DNA from: Carettochelys insculpta
Lineage: Eukaryota; Chordata; Testudines; Carettochelyidae
Assembly: GCF_033958435.1 (NCBI RefSeq)
Contig: NC_134167.1
Span: 5,476,001 to 5,540,000 of the forward strand
Direction: 5' to 3'
Length of the DNA stretch: 64,000 bases
A program made the translations under genes and the position numbers. Each line of letters begins with the position of its first letter. Within the stretch, counting starts at the first letter, position 1. Of this stretch, positions 54,841 through 64,000 are shown piece after piece. The notes under the pieces are model-generated. The model ran no database searches. It saw only the letters and a list, made by a program, of their open reading frames with translations, and had not been told where the DNA came from.

Positions 54841-54843
<3 letters not shown>
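53483..54843. other. Non-coding; CA-rich start, otherwise unique
   Basis: 53483-53545 is CA-rich simple sequence. 53640-53800 is a well-ordered, repeat-free segment ('gtttatgttaatgaacc', 'cgtttttaaatgaaaagcggg') that could be conserved non-coding DNA. A short (GT)n lies at about 54288-54299. Confidence 0.35.

Positions 54844-54844
<1 letters not shown>

Positions 54845-54880
<36 letters not shown>
54845..54880. repeat. (GT)18 microsatellite
   Basis: Uninterrupted GT dinucleotides; likely length-polymorphic. Confidence 0.95.
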
Positions 54881-54884
<4 letters not shown>

Positions 54885-54939
54885 GATAATTTAAAGTTAA
54901 TTGGATTTTCTCAGCCTTTTCATAATAATCTCTTTACAG

Positions 54940-55277
54940 AGCTCTGGTGTAACTGTATCTGGAACAGTATGTCTAATTCTCTGCACTTGAGATGTGGTCG
55001 ACAGTCTAGAAATCGCTCAGGGAAGAACAATAGAAGTGATTAAAGGGGTTGGGGGAAATGACAGACAGGGAAAGATTAAAGGAGCTGTGTGCTTATCTTG
55101 GGCACACAGGGATGTGAAAAGGGCCTGCAGTGAACATCTATGCTGGACAACAGTTATCTAGGGTGGTGCATGGGAGTCTAAGAAGGAGTGAGGGATACAC
55201 CTGAGTACAGGTGAATGCATCAGGCTGTGATGGATCTTTGCTTGAAAAATTTAAAGGCAGACCAGACAAAGCCATGG
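54940..55277 (+). mobile_element. CR1-like LINE remnant
   Basis: Plus strand, degenerate: 'ctctggtgtaactgtatctggaacagtatgtctaattctctgcacttgag' corresponds to the ORF2 C-terminal GTATTGTGTCCAGTTCTGG region. It is followed by 'ggaaagattaaaggagctgtgtgcttatcttgg' and 'gatctttgcttgaaaaatttaaaggcagaccag'. No 3' terminus visible; interrupted or decayed before the MITE at 55402. Confidence 0.6.
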
Positions 55278-55401
55278 GCGTAGACTAAGGCTGGTGGATT
55301 AGATGAACAGCCAAGACTCAAAGCAGCCTGTGTGGTGATATAAAGAGAACCCCTTTCTATAGTGAAAAATCTAAGCAGGCTATTGTACGCCATAGACAGA
55401 A

Positions 55402-55597
55402 ACAGCATTCTCTCTAACTTTTTCCATCAATGGGTGGAATAAATATTGCTATGTGCACCAAAGCATATGGAGATGTGCATCACCAGTAGACACAGATGCT
55501 GCTGCTTGCAGATGCTGTGGATGTGCTGCTCAGCAGCTCAGCAGCACCTGGATTTCTTCTGGGCAGCTGCCCAATTGCTCCGCTTACAGGGAGCACT
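55402..55597 (+). mobile_element. 185-bp hAT MITE family, copy 11
   Basis: Begins ACAGCATTCTCTCTAACTTT and ends GCTTACAGGGAGCACT. Flanks agacagaa (55394-55401) and agacagca (55598-55605) match 7/8. Interior 'ggaataaatattgctatgtgcaccaaagc', 'gatgtgcatcaccagtagacac' and 'cagctcagcagcacctgg'. Confidence 0.9.
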
Positions 55598-55605
55598 AGA
55601 CAGCA

Positions 55606-56361
55606 GCCTGTGGGGTGATCCAGGAGAGTCTCTTCCCCTGCTCAGCAGTTTGGGATGGGGCTGAGATGGCCTCTGCTAGAAGGCACCCTTATGAAGTGGA
55701 CTGTGGGTAACACAGTGCTCATTGCCCTTCTTGCTGTGAAACAGGCAGAGAGGGACCAGAGTGCCTTAAATACTTTTTTCCCAGACTGGGTCATCCCATG
55801 CACGTCCTCACTGTGTTGTCACACTTGCCTGTGCAGCAATGCTGTTCAGTCCTGGACCCATCCCTGCATCCCATGGGGGCATCAGCTTTGCACACAACCA
55901 GGCTTTTCTGGGAAGCAGTATTTGCTTTCATTCCCATGCAAAGACAAGCCCATCCTGTAACACCAGGAAGCATGCTCAGTGATGGGACTCTGGCACTGAT
56001 GCACAGCCATAGAGGTAAAACCAGGTGACCCTAATCCAGAAAGCCTGGGGCTTAAAAACTCTTTGCAAGCAGTGGGAAGAAAAATGGCTTCAGATTGTTT
56101 GCCCTGCTAGAATGACTGAGCCACCAAACAATTTCTCTTTCTGTCACTTCTTCCCATAGAATCTGGATTCACTTCGTTTTCATTATGTGGGGATTTCTTC
56201 CACCAGCAACCTGTGGTCCCCCTTCTCTCCACCCTACTCTTGAATTATCTAGAAGGTATATCTGCATTATACCCCTGCAGCGGGGTGCCAAGTGTCACAG
56301 GAGCTTTGAAGTGCTTTTCTCCAAGCAAAGGGAATTAGTAAATAGTGGCACATACCTCCAA
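55606..56361. other. Unique non-coding stretch
   Basis: Nothing recognised. Confidence 0.4.
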
Positions 56362-56397
56362 ACAATAATAGTAATAATTAATAATAATAATTAATAA
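56362..56397. repeat. (AAT)n-like microsatellite
   Basis: AATAATAGTAATAATTAATAAT-type run. It abuts a minus-strand MIR-like fragment, so it may be that element's (ATT)n tail. Confidence 0.85.
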
Positions 56398-56490
56398 TGA
56401 GCCCATATAGAAGCCCTCTCATCTGAAGTGCTGCCCAGACATTAAATGTAATTAAGCCTCACAACAGCCCTTTGAGGTGAGTTAAAAGAA
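56398..56490 (-). repeat. MIR-like fragment
   Basis: 'taattaagcctcacaacagccctttgaggtgagttaaaag' is the reverse complement of the MIR-type CTACCTCATAGGGTTGTTGTGAGGATTAA segment. Confidence 0.65.
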
Positions 56491-56510
56491 GCGCTGAAAA
56501 TTGGAGAGAG

Positions 56511-56600
56511 CTCAGGGAACAAGGCGCTGACAGGAGGAGAGATTTAAAGAGCTGGATGTGTCTAGCTTGGCTAAGCATGACTGTAAAGAGAGCAAGATAA
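56511..56600 (+). mobile_element. CR1-like fragment
   Basis: 'gacaggaggagagatttaaagagctggatgtgtctagcttggctaagcatgac' resembles the CR1 ORF2-end text GAGGAGAGATTGAAAGAGCT-GG-TTTTTTAGCTTGG. Short and decayed. Confidence 0.55.
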
Positions 56601-57251
56601 CCATTAGTGCTGATCAAATACAGTACATTCAGGGTTCATGGCCATGTCAGTTCTAAAGGCAGCTCAGTATGATCATGTTCTTCCTTTTTAAGCTGAGGGA
56701 AAGTTTTACCGTTATTACTGGTAGGATCCCTATAATGGGGCCTAGGGTCCCCACTGCTGTTTTCTCTGCCTAAGTTTTCTGACACCTTCCATTTCTAGGG
56801 CGTGCCAGGCAGTTTAGCTAGAGTGCTCTAGTCTATCCCACCACCTTTGCACTACTAGTCCTTTACTTCATTTGACAGTGTTGTGCAGCTTCAGCCACAA
56901 AGAGAGAAGGTATCACCCTTAATTGTTGTTAGTTCGTTGCTTGCTTGCTTTCTTCAGCCTGTCCACCTGCTCACTCTCCTATTCCCTCTCTTCCCCAGTA
57001 TTTCCTCCCTATGTTCTTTTCTACTGTCCTAGTTAATGACTTACTTAGCTCATTAGCTCTTCTCAGACTGGGCTGATCTGGTCCTTAGCACTCCTTTCCA
57101 CCATCAGGCGGTCTACATGGGTGACCAGAGTGCTGGTGCAGCTGCTGGTTCTCAGGGCTTTATTACAGCCCCCCCAGTGAACACTCTCATTATTCTAGGA
57201 TGTGTAGCTGTTTTTCTGGGGGGACCACTTAACTTCCTTCCCAAATGACGT
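56601..57251. other. Unique non-coding stretch
   Basis: Nothing recognised. Confidence 0.4.
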
Positions 57252-57612
57252 AGCTTTGTCTACCTTTAAGAGCCGTACTAGTGGGGCTGCTGACGCTACA
57301 TTCCTAGCATAGTTGCAGCCATGCCAGCAAGAGAACACTCTTGGCAACAGTGCTTAGTCCAGTTCAGGAAGCAAAATAAATTGGGAACCATGGTGATATC
57401 ATAAATAACAGTAAGAGCTGTTTTGCCGCTCTCAGAGTCCCAATCCTGGCGCAGCATCACATGGTGGTAAACATAATTCAAGCCCAGAGCAAACAGATAA
57501 TCCCCGTTCCGGCATCTATATCAGGGCTTAGCTTGCACACCTATGGCATAGTAAAATTACACCCCTAACTGGCATAACTATGCCAGCAAAACTTTTAAGT
57601 CTGGATTTGGCC
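57252..57612. mobile_element. Doubtful GGCTATGTCTACAC-type element
   Basis: Left AGCTTTGTCTACCTTTAAG and right (reverse complement) GGCCAAATCCAGACTTAAAAG are weakly similar, including the TTTAAG/TTAAAAG extension. The interior has 'tgctgacgctacattcctagc' and 'actggcataactatgccagcaaaac'. No convincing 3-bp duplication. Confidence 0.4.
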
Positions 57613-58006
57613 ATAGACTATTAAAAGCCACCTTTGACTGGAAAACATATCCACACAGGAAACTATCCAGCGATCATTGGAGGGGCTCAAATTCACACTG
57701 TAAGTTATACAGACTTTCCTGATTAGAGTCAGAAAAGAGCATTGTTGTTTGTGAAAAGCCCAAAGGATGGGAGAAAAGGATAAGTCAGGAGCATCCTGCA
57801 TCACAGACTTTGTGCTCGTCTTATAACAGGAGAGAGTAATGCATTGAAAAGCATTCACCCAAATTTGCTTTTTCAACAACAACCCAGGGCCTTCCTGTAG
57901 ACAGCAGAAGGGGACAAAAGTGTGAGCTGATTGTTAGATTTGTACACAGTTACCACTCAATCTACCAGTACGCAAAGGGCATAAAGTCCAAGGAGAGCAG
58001 AAGAAC
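57613..58006. other. Unique non-coding stretch
   Basis: Nothing recognised; the 95-codon minus-strand frame at 57595-57882 has no domain. Confidence 0.4.
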
Positions 58007-58008
58007 TA

Positions 58009-58333
58009 CAGGTTGAACCTTTCTTGTCCAGCACCCTCGGGACCTGGCCAGTGTCGAATGAGGGAATTTGCTGGACTACAGCAAGTCATTATTATCTCGC
58101 AGCACTACCAACATTTCCACTGCTTGCTGGGCTCTTAGAAGACGTTCGGGGGTAAGTTAGAGCTACATAACAGCACAGAACACCGAGAGCCAGGACTGGT
58201 GGCTGGAAACAAACTTTATGGGACCACGAGAAACTTGGCCACGCCCAGGATAAGTGGTCCTCCAGCTAACTGAAATCATGGCAGATTATGGATTTTGCCA
58301 GACGAGATTTCCAGATTAGGGAGGTTCAACCTA
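58009..58333. mobile_element. Tc1/mariner-type (TA-flanked) element, 325 bp
   Basis: Left end CAGGTTGAACCTTTCTTGTC; reverse complement of right end TAGGTTGAACCTCCCTAATC. TA dinucleotides flank it (58007-58008, 58334-58335). Subterminal 'cagcaccctcgggacctggcc' and 'ccagacgagatttccag' continue the inverted pairing. Non-autonomous; related to 14037-14473. Confidence 0.85.
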
Positions 58334-58335
58334 TA

Positions 58336-60106
58336 TGCAGGATTTGTTTCATACACCTAATCTTCTCGATGCTCTCTTTTGATTCTTTGATCTTTACATC
58401 CCAGTTCTCTTTACGTGGTCCTTACCTTCCAATTCCCCACCCCTAAGTCTCCTGTGATCTGCCTTCTGTGCCTTTTCTCTGGATGCCAGATTTAGAGCTG
58501 CTGAGCACATGCAGTATCCCTCTGGCTCTTTTTACTCCATCAAGCACAAATTTTTCCTAGAATTCTGCCTTAATCTGCCCTTCTTGTAGGAGCTGGTGGT
58601 GAAGCTATTTACTCTGGGGGAGGAAATCAACCCAGTGATTCAGTGCTTCTTAATTCCACCACAGCTCACTTGGCTTTTGAGAGGACATGCTTCTGCTGAG
58701 ATGTTGGCTTCAGGGTATTGATCCCAGATAATTACTGGGCTATTTTTTCTCCATCCTTTTCGTAAATAGTTGGAAACATGCTGAGTTCCCTCTACATCCT
58801 CCCTCCCTCCTCTTTCCCTCCTACATGGGGTCAGGGAGGGTTAAGAGCAGGGGGTCCAGTGGGGAGCTTGCCTTGTAGGCAGTAGCTTGGGTAGGGCTAA
58901 ATTAATTGCTCTGGAGACCCAGGAACTGTGGCAACTGGCAACTCTAGATTTCTCTTACTGCAGTGTTCTGTAATGTATCATTGGGGGATAGATTCTAGCC
59001 CTAATTAACTAATTTAACAAGCCATACAGATTAGCTAAGCTAAACTCTTTTTTTCCCTAGCAAAATCCAATGCAGGAACCAGCTGTGGAATTTACTTGTC
59101 AAATCGCACTGATAAAAGGGCATAGAGAGCGTTTTGAAGAATGGTGCATTGCCAAGTGAATTATCTATGTTACTGACTCGTTGATCCACTCAGCCATATC
59201 CAAATCTTCATTTACAACATTTTCTCCCAATAATCAGTTTTCCTTTTGATATTTCATTTTTGCAGCTAGGCCCTGCATCTCCTTCCGGTGATGCTGACAA
59301 TTGACACCGTTTCCTTTTTAACCCAGGGAATGAGTTTCTTCAAAATATTCCAAGCTAGAGTCTCTCTTACACCCAGAAACCAGGAATAGGAGGCTGTGTG
59401 TGTGCTGAATAATGGCTTCCCCTTTTCTTTTTGTTTGTGACGAGATTTAATTGTGACTGTTGTTTTTAAATGAGAACTGTAGTGTTTAATTGGTGCCTGC
59501 TGGAGGGTGCAGTTCATTCGTAGCTGAGCCTGTCTAGGAGCACTTTCCCAGGGAATTGTGGGAGAATCTTTCCCTTCTGGGCACATGGGTGGAATTGTGA
59601 AAAGGGCCTGGAAGACGAGTGGCACTAGCCTGAATCCACCCAACAGAGTGGCTATGTTAACAGCTGGCTTGTTGTGCTTATAGCCTGAACCTCATTTTAA
59701 CTCATGTTAACAGCTCCTCCACACGTGAATGAAGGGTACTGACATATGGACGGGACCTAAGTCAGGCACTATGCAAGTTATAACTCAGGTGCAGCCAAAC
59801 TCTCAGGCAGCAGGAACAAGACAAGAAGTCAGTGAGTTTGAGCAACAGCTGGGGAAGCTAAGGTGAAATGGTGGGGCGAGCGTGCAAGCTGTGAGCAGTC
59901 TGGCAAGGGAAGAGGCTGTCCAAAGAGCTGGCAGAATATACCTTTTTTGGAGAAACTCGAGCCTCAGGCTGATAGCATCCAGCTTTCTGGGAACCATGCC
60001 ACAAAGCGAGGGAGTCTGAGATTCCATTGTTCCGGCTTCAGGAATTCAGACAGCCTGTGGGGGAGGTTATCAGAGTCTTCCTCGCCCGCTGGGGAAAGCC
60101 CTTCTA
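58336..60106. other. Unique non-coding stretch
   Basis: No exon or repeat supported. 59380-59530 is AT-rich with 'tttaattgtgac', 'tttaaatgagaac' and 'gtttaattggtgcc' and could be conserved non-coding DNA. Confidence 0.4.
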
Positions 60107-60349
60107 GGGCATGTCTACACTGCAGTAAATCAGCCATGGCTGGCCTCTCTCAGCTGATGCAGGCTCACAGGACTCAGGGCGCAGGGCTATGAAATCACAG
60201 TCTAACTGTTCGGGCTCAGCCTAGAGCCTGGGCCTCTCAACCCTTGCCAGAGCTCAAACACCCACACTAAAATTTCATTGTCCCACAGGCAAGCCCAAGC
60301 CAGTTGACCGAAGTCAGCTGTGTGTGTTTTATTGCAGCGTAGAGGTGCC
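60107..60349. mobile_element. GGCTATGTCTACAC-type TIR element, ~243 bp
   Basis: Left GGGCATGTCTACACTGCAGT; reverse complement of right AGGCACCTCTACGCTGCAAT, both continuing AAA. The interior has 'aatcagccatggctgg' near the left and 'gaccgaagtcagctg' near the right. No clean 3-bp duplication. Confidence 0.65.
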
Positions 60350-62029
60350 TTGTCTGTCTCGTTCTCCTCAGCTGCTGTCCTCCTTTCTGTCAGAGCCTGT
60401 TCTTTATAAAGGGGATAGTGGGGATGCCAGCAGGCTACAAGCTAACAGCATCCTACCTGCTCTGTGGCTTCTTCACCCTGTGCTCTCAGGTAAACTCCCT
60501 TTCATGCATATGCAGGTTTGACACACACACGTGCACTCCTGTGCATTTGAACGTGCATACTCGTGAACACACAGGGTCATACCGACAGACCGCATGCATT
60601 CCCACAGTTACACGCGCATGCACATATGTGCATTCACACACATAAATGTACATACCCAGGCACACGCATTCAGTTATCTCACATCCTAATGGAACACCGG
60701 CCCAGGGTCTATAAAGTAACATGATTTCAGTCTGACTGCATTAAGTGCCCTCGAGGGAACAAGATGAAAGGACAGGCCTGCTGGGCTCTAAAGTTAATTG
60801 CGTGGCCCAGCAGGACTATGGCGGCCGAACAGTGGGTGATTCAAATGACTCTGGTAGTGTCCTATTTGTTCTCATCAATCCAGGGCTTAGGATCCTCCAC
60901 AGAGCATGTACTGGAGATAGTACATGTGCCATGCATGCACAGGAGTGTGAGTACACGCATGCAGAGAAGGGGCGTGTAATTGTGCACGCCTGCACAGAGG
61001 GATGTACGAGTGTATACACAGCTGCATGCCCAGAAGAGGTGTGAGGGTATAAAAGCAGTAGAGAGAAAGGAAAGGTCAAGTGAGCACAGAGATCTGAGAG
61101 TGTTATTTTCACTCTCCTTTTAAAAGTAGGGGTGTTTGAGGGGTTGAGTTTGTGGATGGCATAATGAATATTTCAGGGGCAGACGCAGACACAGTGCTAA
61201 CTACAGGGAGGGAACCCCCCTGAAATCAAACAAGAATCTAATGACTGAAAGGTTGTCCCTTGCTGACTCCAAGTGAAGAAAATCCCCATCTAAGCCAACC
61301 TCCTGTATTTTAACGAAAACCAGTTTTCACTGTGGCATCCCCTTCCACAGCACCACACACCTCACAAAGGGAGCAGCTCCCCACCTTGGCTCTCACAGAA
61401 CTATGCACAAATCTGATTGGTTTGCTGGCAGTTCTGAAGTTTTATTAAATGAGCCCAGGGCAAACAAAATCTGTTTTTAGAAAGTTTTGAGGGCTGTTTG
61501 AAAAATAAAATGTAAAGGTATTTTGAAATAAAGAGTTGGGCTCAAAGGAAAATGTTTTCATGTAGCCAGTGTCAGAACAAAACATTTACCCTCTCAGAAA
61601 ATTTTTGTTTACTCCCCCCCGCCCACACACACACACACCTTAACCAAAACAATTTGGCAAATTGGATGCAAATTTACAGAATGACCAAAAACAGCATTTG
61701 TCACACACAAAATGTTTGGATCACAAATTTTTGCTCAGCTCTGCTCACCCATATGAGTCTCTAAATGGATGCTCTGAAGGCCCTTGTACAGCCAAACCAT
61801 TTTTTATGGTCTACCACACTTAAAGACAAATCCCCAGCAAGCTGCTCAGAGTCTGGTAACAGCCTTCCAGCGAGCATGGCATGAGGTTGTCTGGCTGACT
61901 TACAGAAAGCTGTACAATGCCCCACCATAGAAAATCACATGTTGCTTCCTGTTACCTCCACCCTACTTTGTAAGTGGATACTGCATTAAAGCAATTTGCT
62001 TCTGCAGAAGGCTGAGGTTCAGGAAAGTG
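60350..62029. other. Non-coding; CA/GCATAC-rich middle, otherwise unique
   Basis: 60515-60670 and 60920-61030 are rich in CACACA, TGCATG and ACACGC words (decayed simple sequence). A C-run plus (CA)n lies at 61614-61639. No exon recognised. Confidence 0.4.
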
Positions 62030-62097
62030 AATTTGATCCTGTACATGACTGGGACTCCTAGGTGCTGCTGCAATATGATATAAATGAGAGTTAGGAG
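62030..62097 (+). repeat. MIR/L3-like 3' end fragment
   Basis: 'tgatcctgtacatgactgggactcctaggtgctgctgcaatatgatataaatgag' matches GTCCATGACTGGGGCTCCTAGGTGCTACTGCAATACAAATAA. Confidence 0.65.
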
Positions 62098-62109
62098 CTG
62101 TCAAGTTAC

Positions 62110-62910
62110 CCATCCCCTGTCGCCCATTCTCAGCTGCTGACCACAGAGGCTAGAAACACCATCTCCACCCATCCTGGCTAATAGTTATTGGTGGCTCTAT
62201 CCACCATGAATTTATCTAGCTCATTTTCAAACCCTGTTATAATCTTGGTCTCCACAGCCTCCTCTGACAAGGAGTTCCACAGGTTGGCTGTGTGCATTTT
62301 GTGAAGAAATACTTCCTTTTGTTTGTTTTAAACATGCTGACAAGATCATTTAGTGACCCCTTGTTTTTGTGTGATGGGAAGGAGTAAATAATGCTTCTTT
62401 ATGTACCTTCTCCACACCAGTCATGATTTCATAGAGCTCTGGCATACCCCCTTAGGCGTGTCTTTTCCAAGCTGAGAAGTCCCAGTCTTCTAAATCTCAC
62501 CTCACATGGCAGCCATTCCAACCCCTAATGGTTTTTGTTGACTTTTCTGAACCTTTTGCAATTCCAATGCCTCTTTTTGAGAGGGGGTGACCACATGAGC
62601 AAGCAGTATTCGAGATGTGGGCATACGGTGGATTTATACAGAGGCAACATGAAAGTCTCTCTTATTCTCCATCTTCCTTAATGATTCCCCAACACTCTGT
62701 TTGCTTTTTTGGCTGCTGCTGCACATGGAGTGGATGTTTTCAGCAAACCATCCACAGTGACTCCGAGATTTTTCTCTTGAGTGGTAACAGCTTCTTTAGA
62801 CCCCCTGTTTATATAGGTATGGTTGGGATTATGCTTTCCATTGTGCATTATGTTGCATTTATCAACATTGAATTTCCTCTGCTGGTTTGTTGCCTCTTGT
62901 GTGAGATCCC
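62110..62910 (-). mobile_element. CR1 LINE, ~800 bp, minus strand, both ends truncated
   Basis: In minus orientation it holds the end of ORF2 and the 3' UTR. Plus-strand text such as 'gacaaggagttccacaggttggctgtg', 'gaagaaatacttccttttgtttg', 'ccccttgtttttgtgtgatggg' and 'gaccacatgagcaagcagtattc' is typical turtle CR1. The 3' side ends at 'ctgtcaagttacccatccc', about 100 bp short of the usual terminus seen at 43376 and 46466. The 5' side stops near 62910. Heavily mutated and not functional. Confidence 0.92.
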
Positions 62911-62998
62911 TTCCTAAGCTTAAGTGCCACAGAGCTGGCCAGGATCTGTTATGGGTAACACATGTAGTTTTTAGATTGTCTTGCTGCTGGGCTAGCAC
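62678..62998 (-). pseudogene. CR1 ORF2 C-terminal remnant
   Basis: The minus-strand frame encodes a recognisable end of the CR1 reverse transcriptase polyprotein: FNVDKCNIMHNGKHNPNHTY, then TTQEKNLGVTVDG and CAAAAKKANRVLG. These match the conserved CR1 motif order (F-N--KC--MH-G--NP---Y, QE-DLGV-VD, AA-KANR-LG). The first residues (upstream of about 62910) are flanking DNA. Only ~80 codons survive; no catalytic RT domain. Confidence 0.85.
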
Positions 62999-64000
62999 CT
63001 CCTTCCCTTGACCTTGTTGTTCACATGGGGGTAGAGCCCTGAACCAGCCTCCGGATGGGGGGCAGTCAGTGCAGCTGCCGAAGGTCTTGCCCCTGCCAGC
63101 CCCCGTGCTAAGTTAATTGAGTTCACCTTAGAGGGGAGCGCTGGTGTGGCTGCATCAGTTGCTGATTCAGAGCCATTCCTGCATGTGGACAAGACCAAGC
63201 TAGACAACATGCAGAACCCTGCAGAAGGGAGCTGGGCTGTTTCGTCTTGCATGTGTGCATAGCGTACCCACCCACACCCTCGGCCTTCCTGCTCACTGGG
63301 TTGGACCTCTGCTGTGCGGTGTATTAGCTCTGTGGGACACTGGGAGAACGACCCCAGCAGACAGAGAACTGTGCAGTCTCTGACCCAACTAGCCTCTGCT
63401 GAGCTGGCAGGGAGGCGAGAGTTCTTGTGGTGCAGACACTTGCCCATGAGGAATGGGAAGTGAAACCCGCAGCTCAGATTCAGACACTTTACAGCCAAAT
63501 GGGACCATTGTGATGTTCTCTACGCCAGTGTGCTGTGCAGCATGGACCAAAGAACTCCGCCCCCCCAACCCCCTTGATCTCTGCAGCCCCAGCGGTGAGA
63601 TTGGAAATGGATCCCTACATCGTGTGTCGGGTTGTTGTAGCACTAGATCTTGTGTATTGGGTTGTTGTTGTGCTGGATCTGATTGTTGTCATAGTAACCA
63701 AGTTAGATTATTAGAAGTTTCGCCCAACCAGTTTTGGTTGGTTCTAGCTTGCAGTGCAAGATGGAAATAAATGGGAAAGCAGCTCTCTGTGTTCAAATGA
63801 TTTCTTCCTAAACTCAGTGACTCCAAACAATATAACACCCTACACTTGCAATGCTCCCTGCTTCTAGCCTCGCCCATCGCTTCTTGTCTCCCACAGGTCT
63901 GCAGCTCCTGGACACGGTGAGAGTTTTGCTATGACCGCAGCACAGCCTGTCCCCACCCCTAGCCAGGACGCTGCCATAGAAGACGCTCTTGGGATCTCCT
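62911..64000. other. Unique non-coding stretch
   Basis: No gene supported. The minus-strand frame 62992-63498 (168 codons) has no domain. 63620-63690 has a 'gttgttgtag/gttgttgttgtgc' GTT-rich patch. Confidence 0.4.

Noticed and set aside
1..64000. Search for endogenous retroviral genes, tRNA/rRNA genes or an unusual gene system
   Set aside because: No RT/protease/env motifs beyond the CR1 remnant, no paired LTRs, no tRNA A/B boxes with cloverleaf and no rRNA-like sequence were recognised by eye. Absence is limited by manual reading.

Overview
The window is vertebrate nuclear DNA, most likely from a non-avian sauropsid, and I favour a turtle. The evidence is the repeat set. It has several CR1 LINE 3' ends, two with the characteristic CR1 terminal words. 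It is rich in short non-autonomous hAT-type and 3-bp-TSD (GGCTATGTCTACAC-type) DNA transposons, and it has MIR/L3-like ancient amniote repeats. I saw no Alu, L1 or B1/B2. The order (turtle versus crocodilian) is inference; the repeats themselves are read directly. No bacterial-type features (operons, RBS, CRISPR, tRNA/rRNA) are present.

Protein-coding content is very low. Long open frames are short, unrelated and mostly lie inside repeats. The one convincing gene-like landmark is a CpG island at about 30.68-31.15 kb. It has a CCAAT box (30809-30818), a GC box (30838-30850), a good-context ATG at 30866 and two possible splice donors (30929 and 31005). I interpret it as a TATA-less promoter plus first exon of an unidentified plus-strand gene. 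The flanks would then be upstream intergenic DNA (1-30.6 kb) and a large first intron (31-64 kb). No further exon could be identified with confidence.

Layout. 1-9 kb: unique DNA with a 220-bp hAT MITE with perfect TSD (2507-2726), a hAT element nested in an older MIR/L3-like repeat (6465-7010), and the first copy of an 11-member 185-bp hAT MITE family (8626-8810). 9-24 kb: a 437-bp TA-flanked transposon (14037-14473), a CR1 (16762-17222), an inverted MITE pair (21549-21956) and a 436-bp near-perfect fold-back element (23302-23737). 24-33 kb: a CR1 fragment, more MITEs, the CpG island bracketed by two oppositely oriented copies of a ~100-bp repeat, then two MITEs. 33-42 kb: mostly unique, with a homeodomain/octamer-rich AT segment near 38.1 kb. 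42-50 kb: a cluster of DNA transposons, namely a 3-bp-TSD element abutting a hAT-like element at 42229-42929, a 432-bp element at 45693-46124 and a 711-bp CpG-rich compound element at 49366-50076, with two CR1 tails. 50-64 kb: MIR-like and fold-back SINE-like repeats, a GT microsatellite, CR1 remnants, a second TA-flanked transposon (58009-58333) and an ~800-bp minus-strand CR1 with recognisable ORF2 C-terminus (62110-62910).

I do not see an undescribed biochemical system. The most informative content is the transposon record: target-site duplications, nested insertions, fold-backs, and the repeat pair flanking the candidate promoter.
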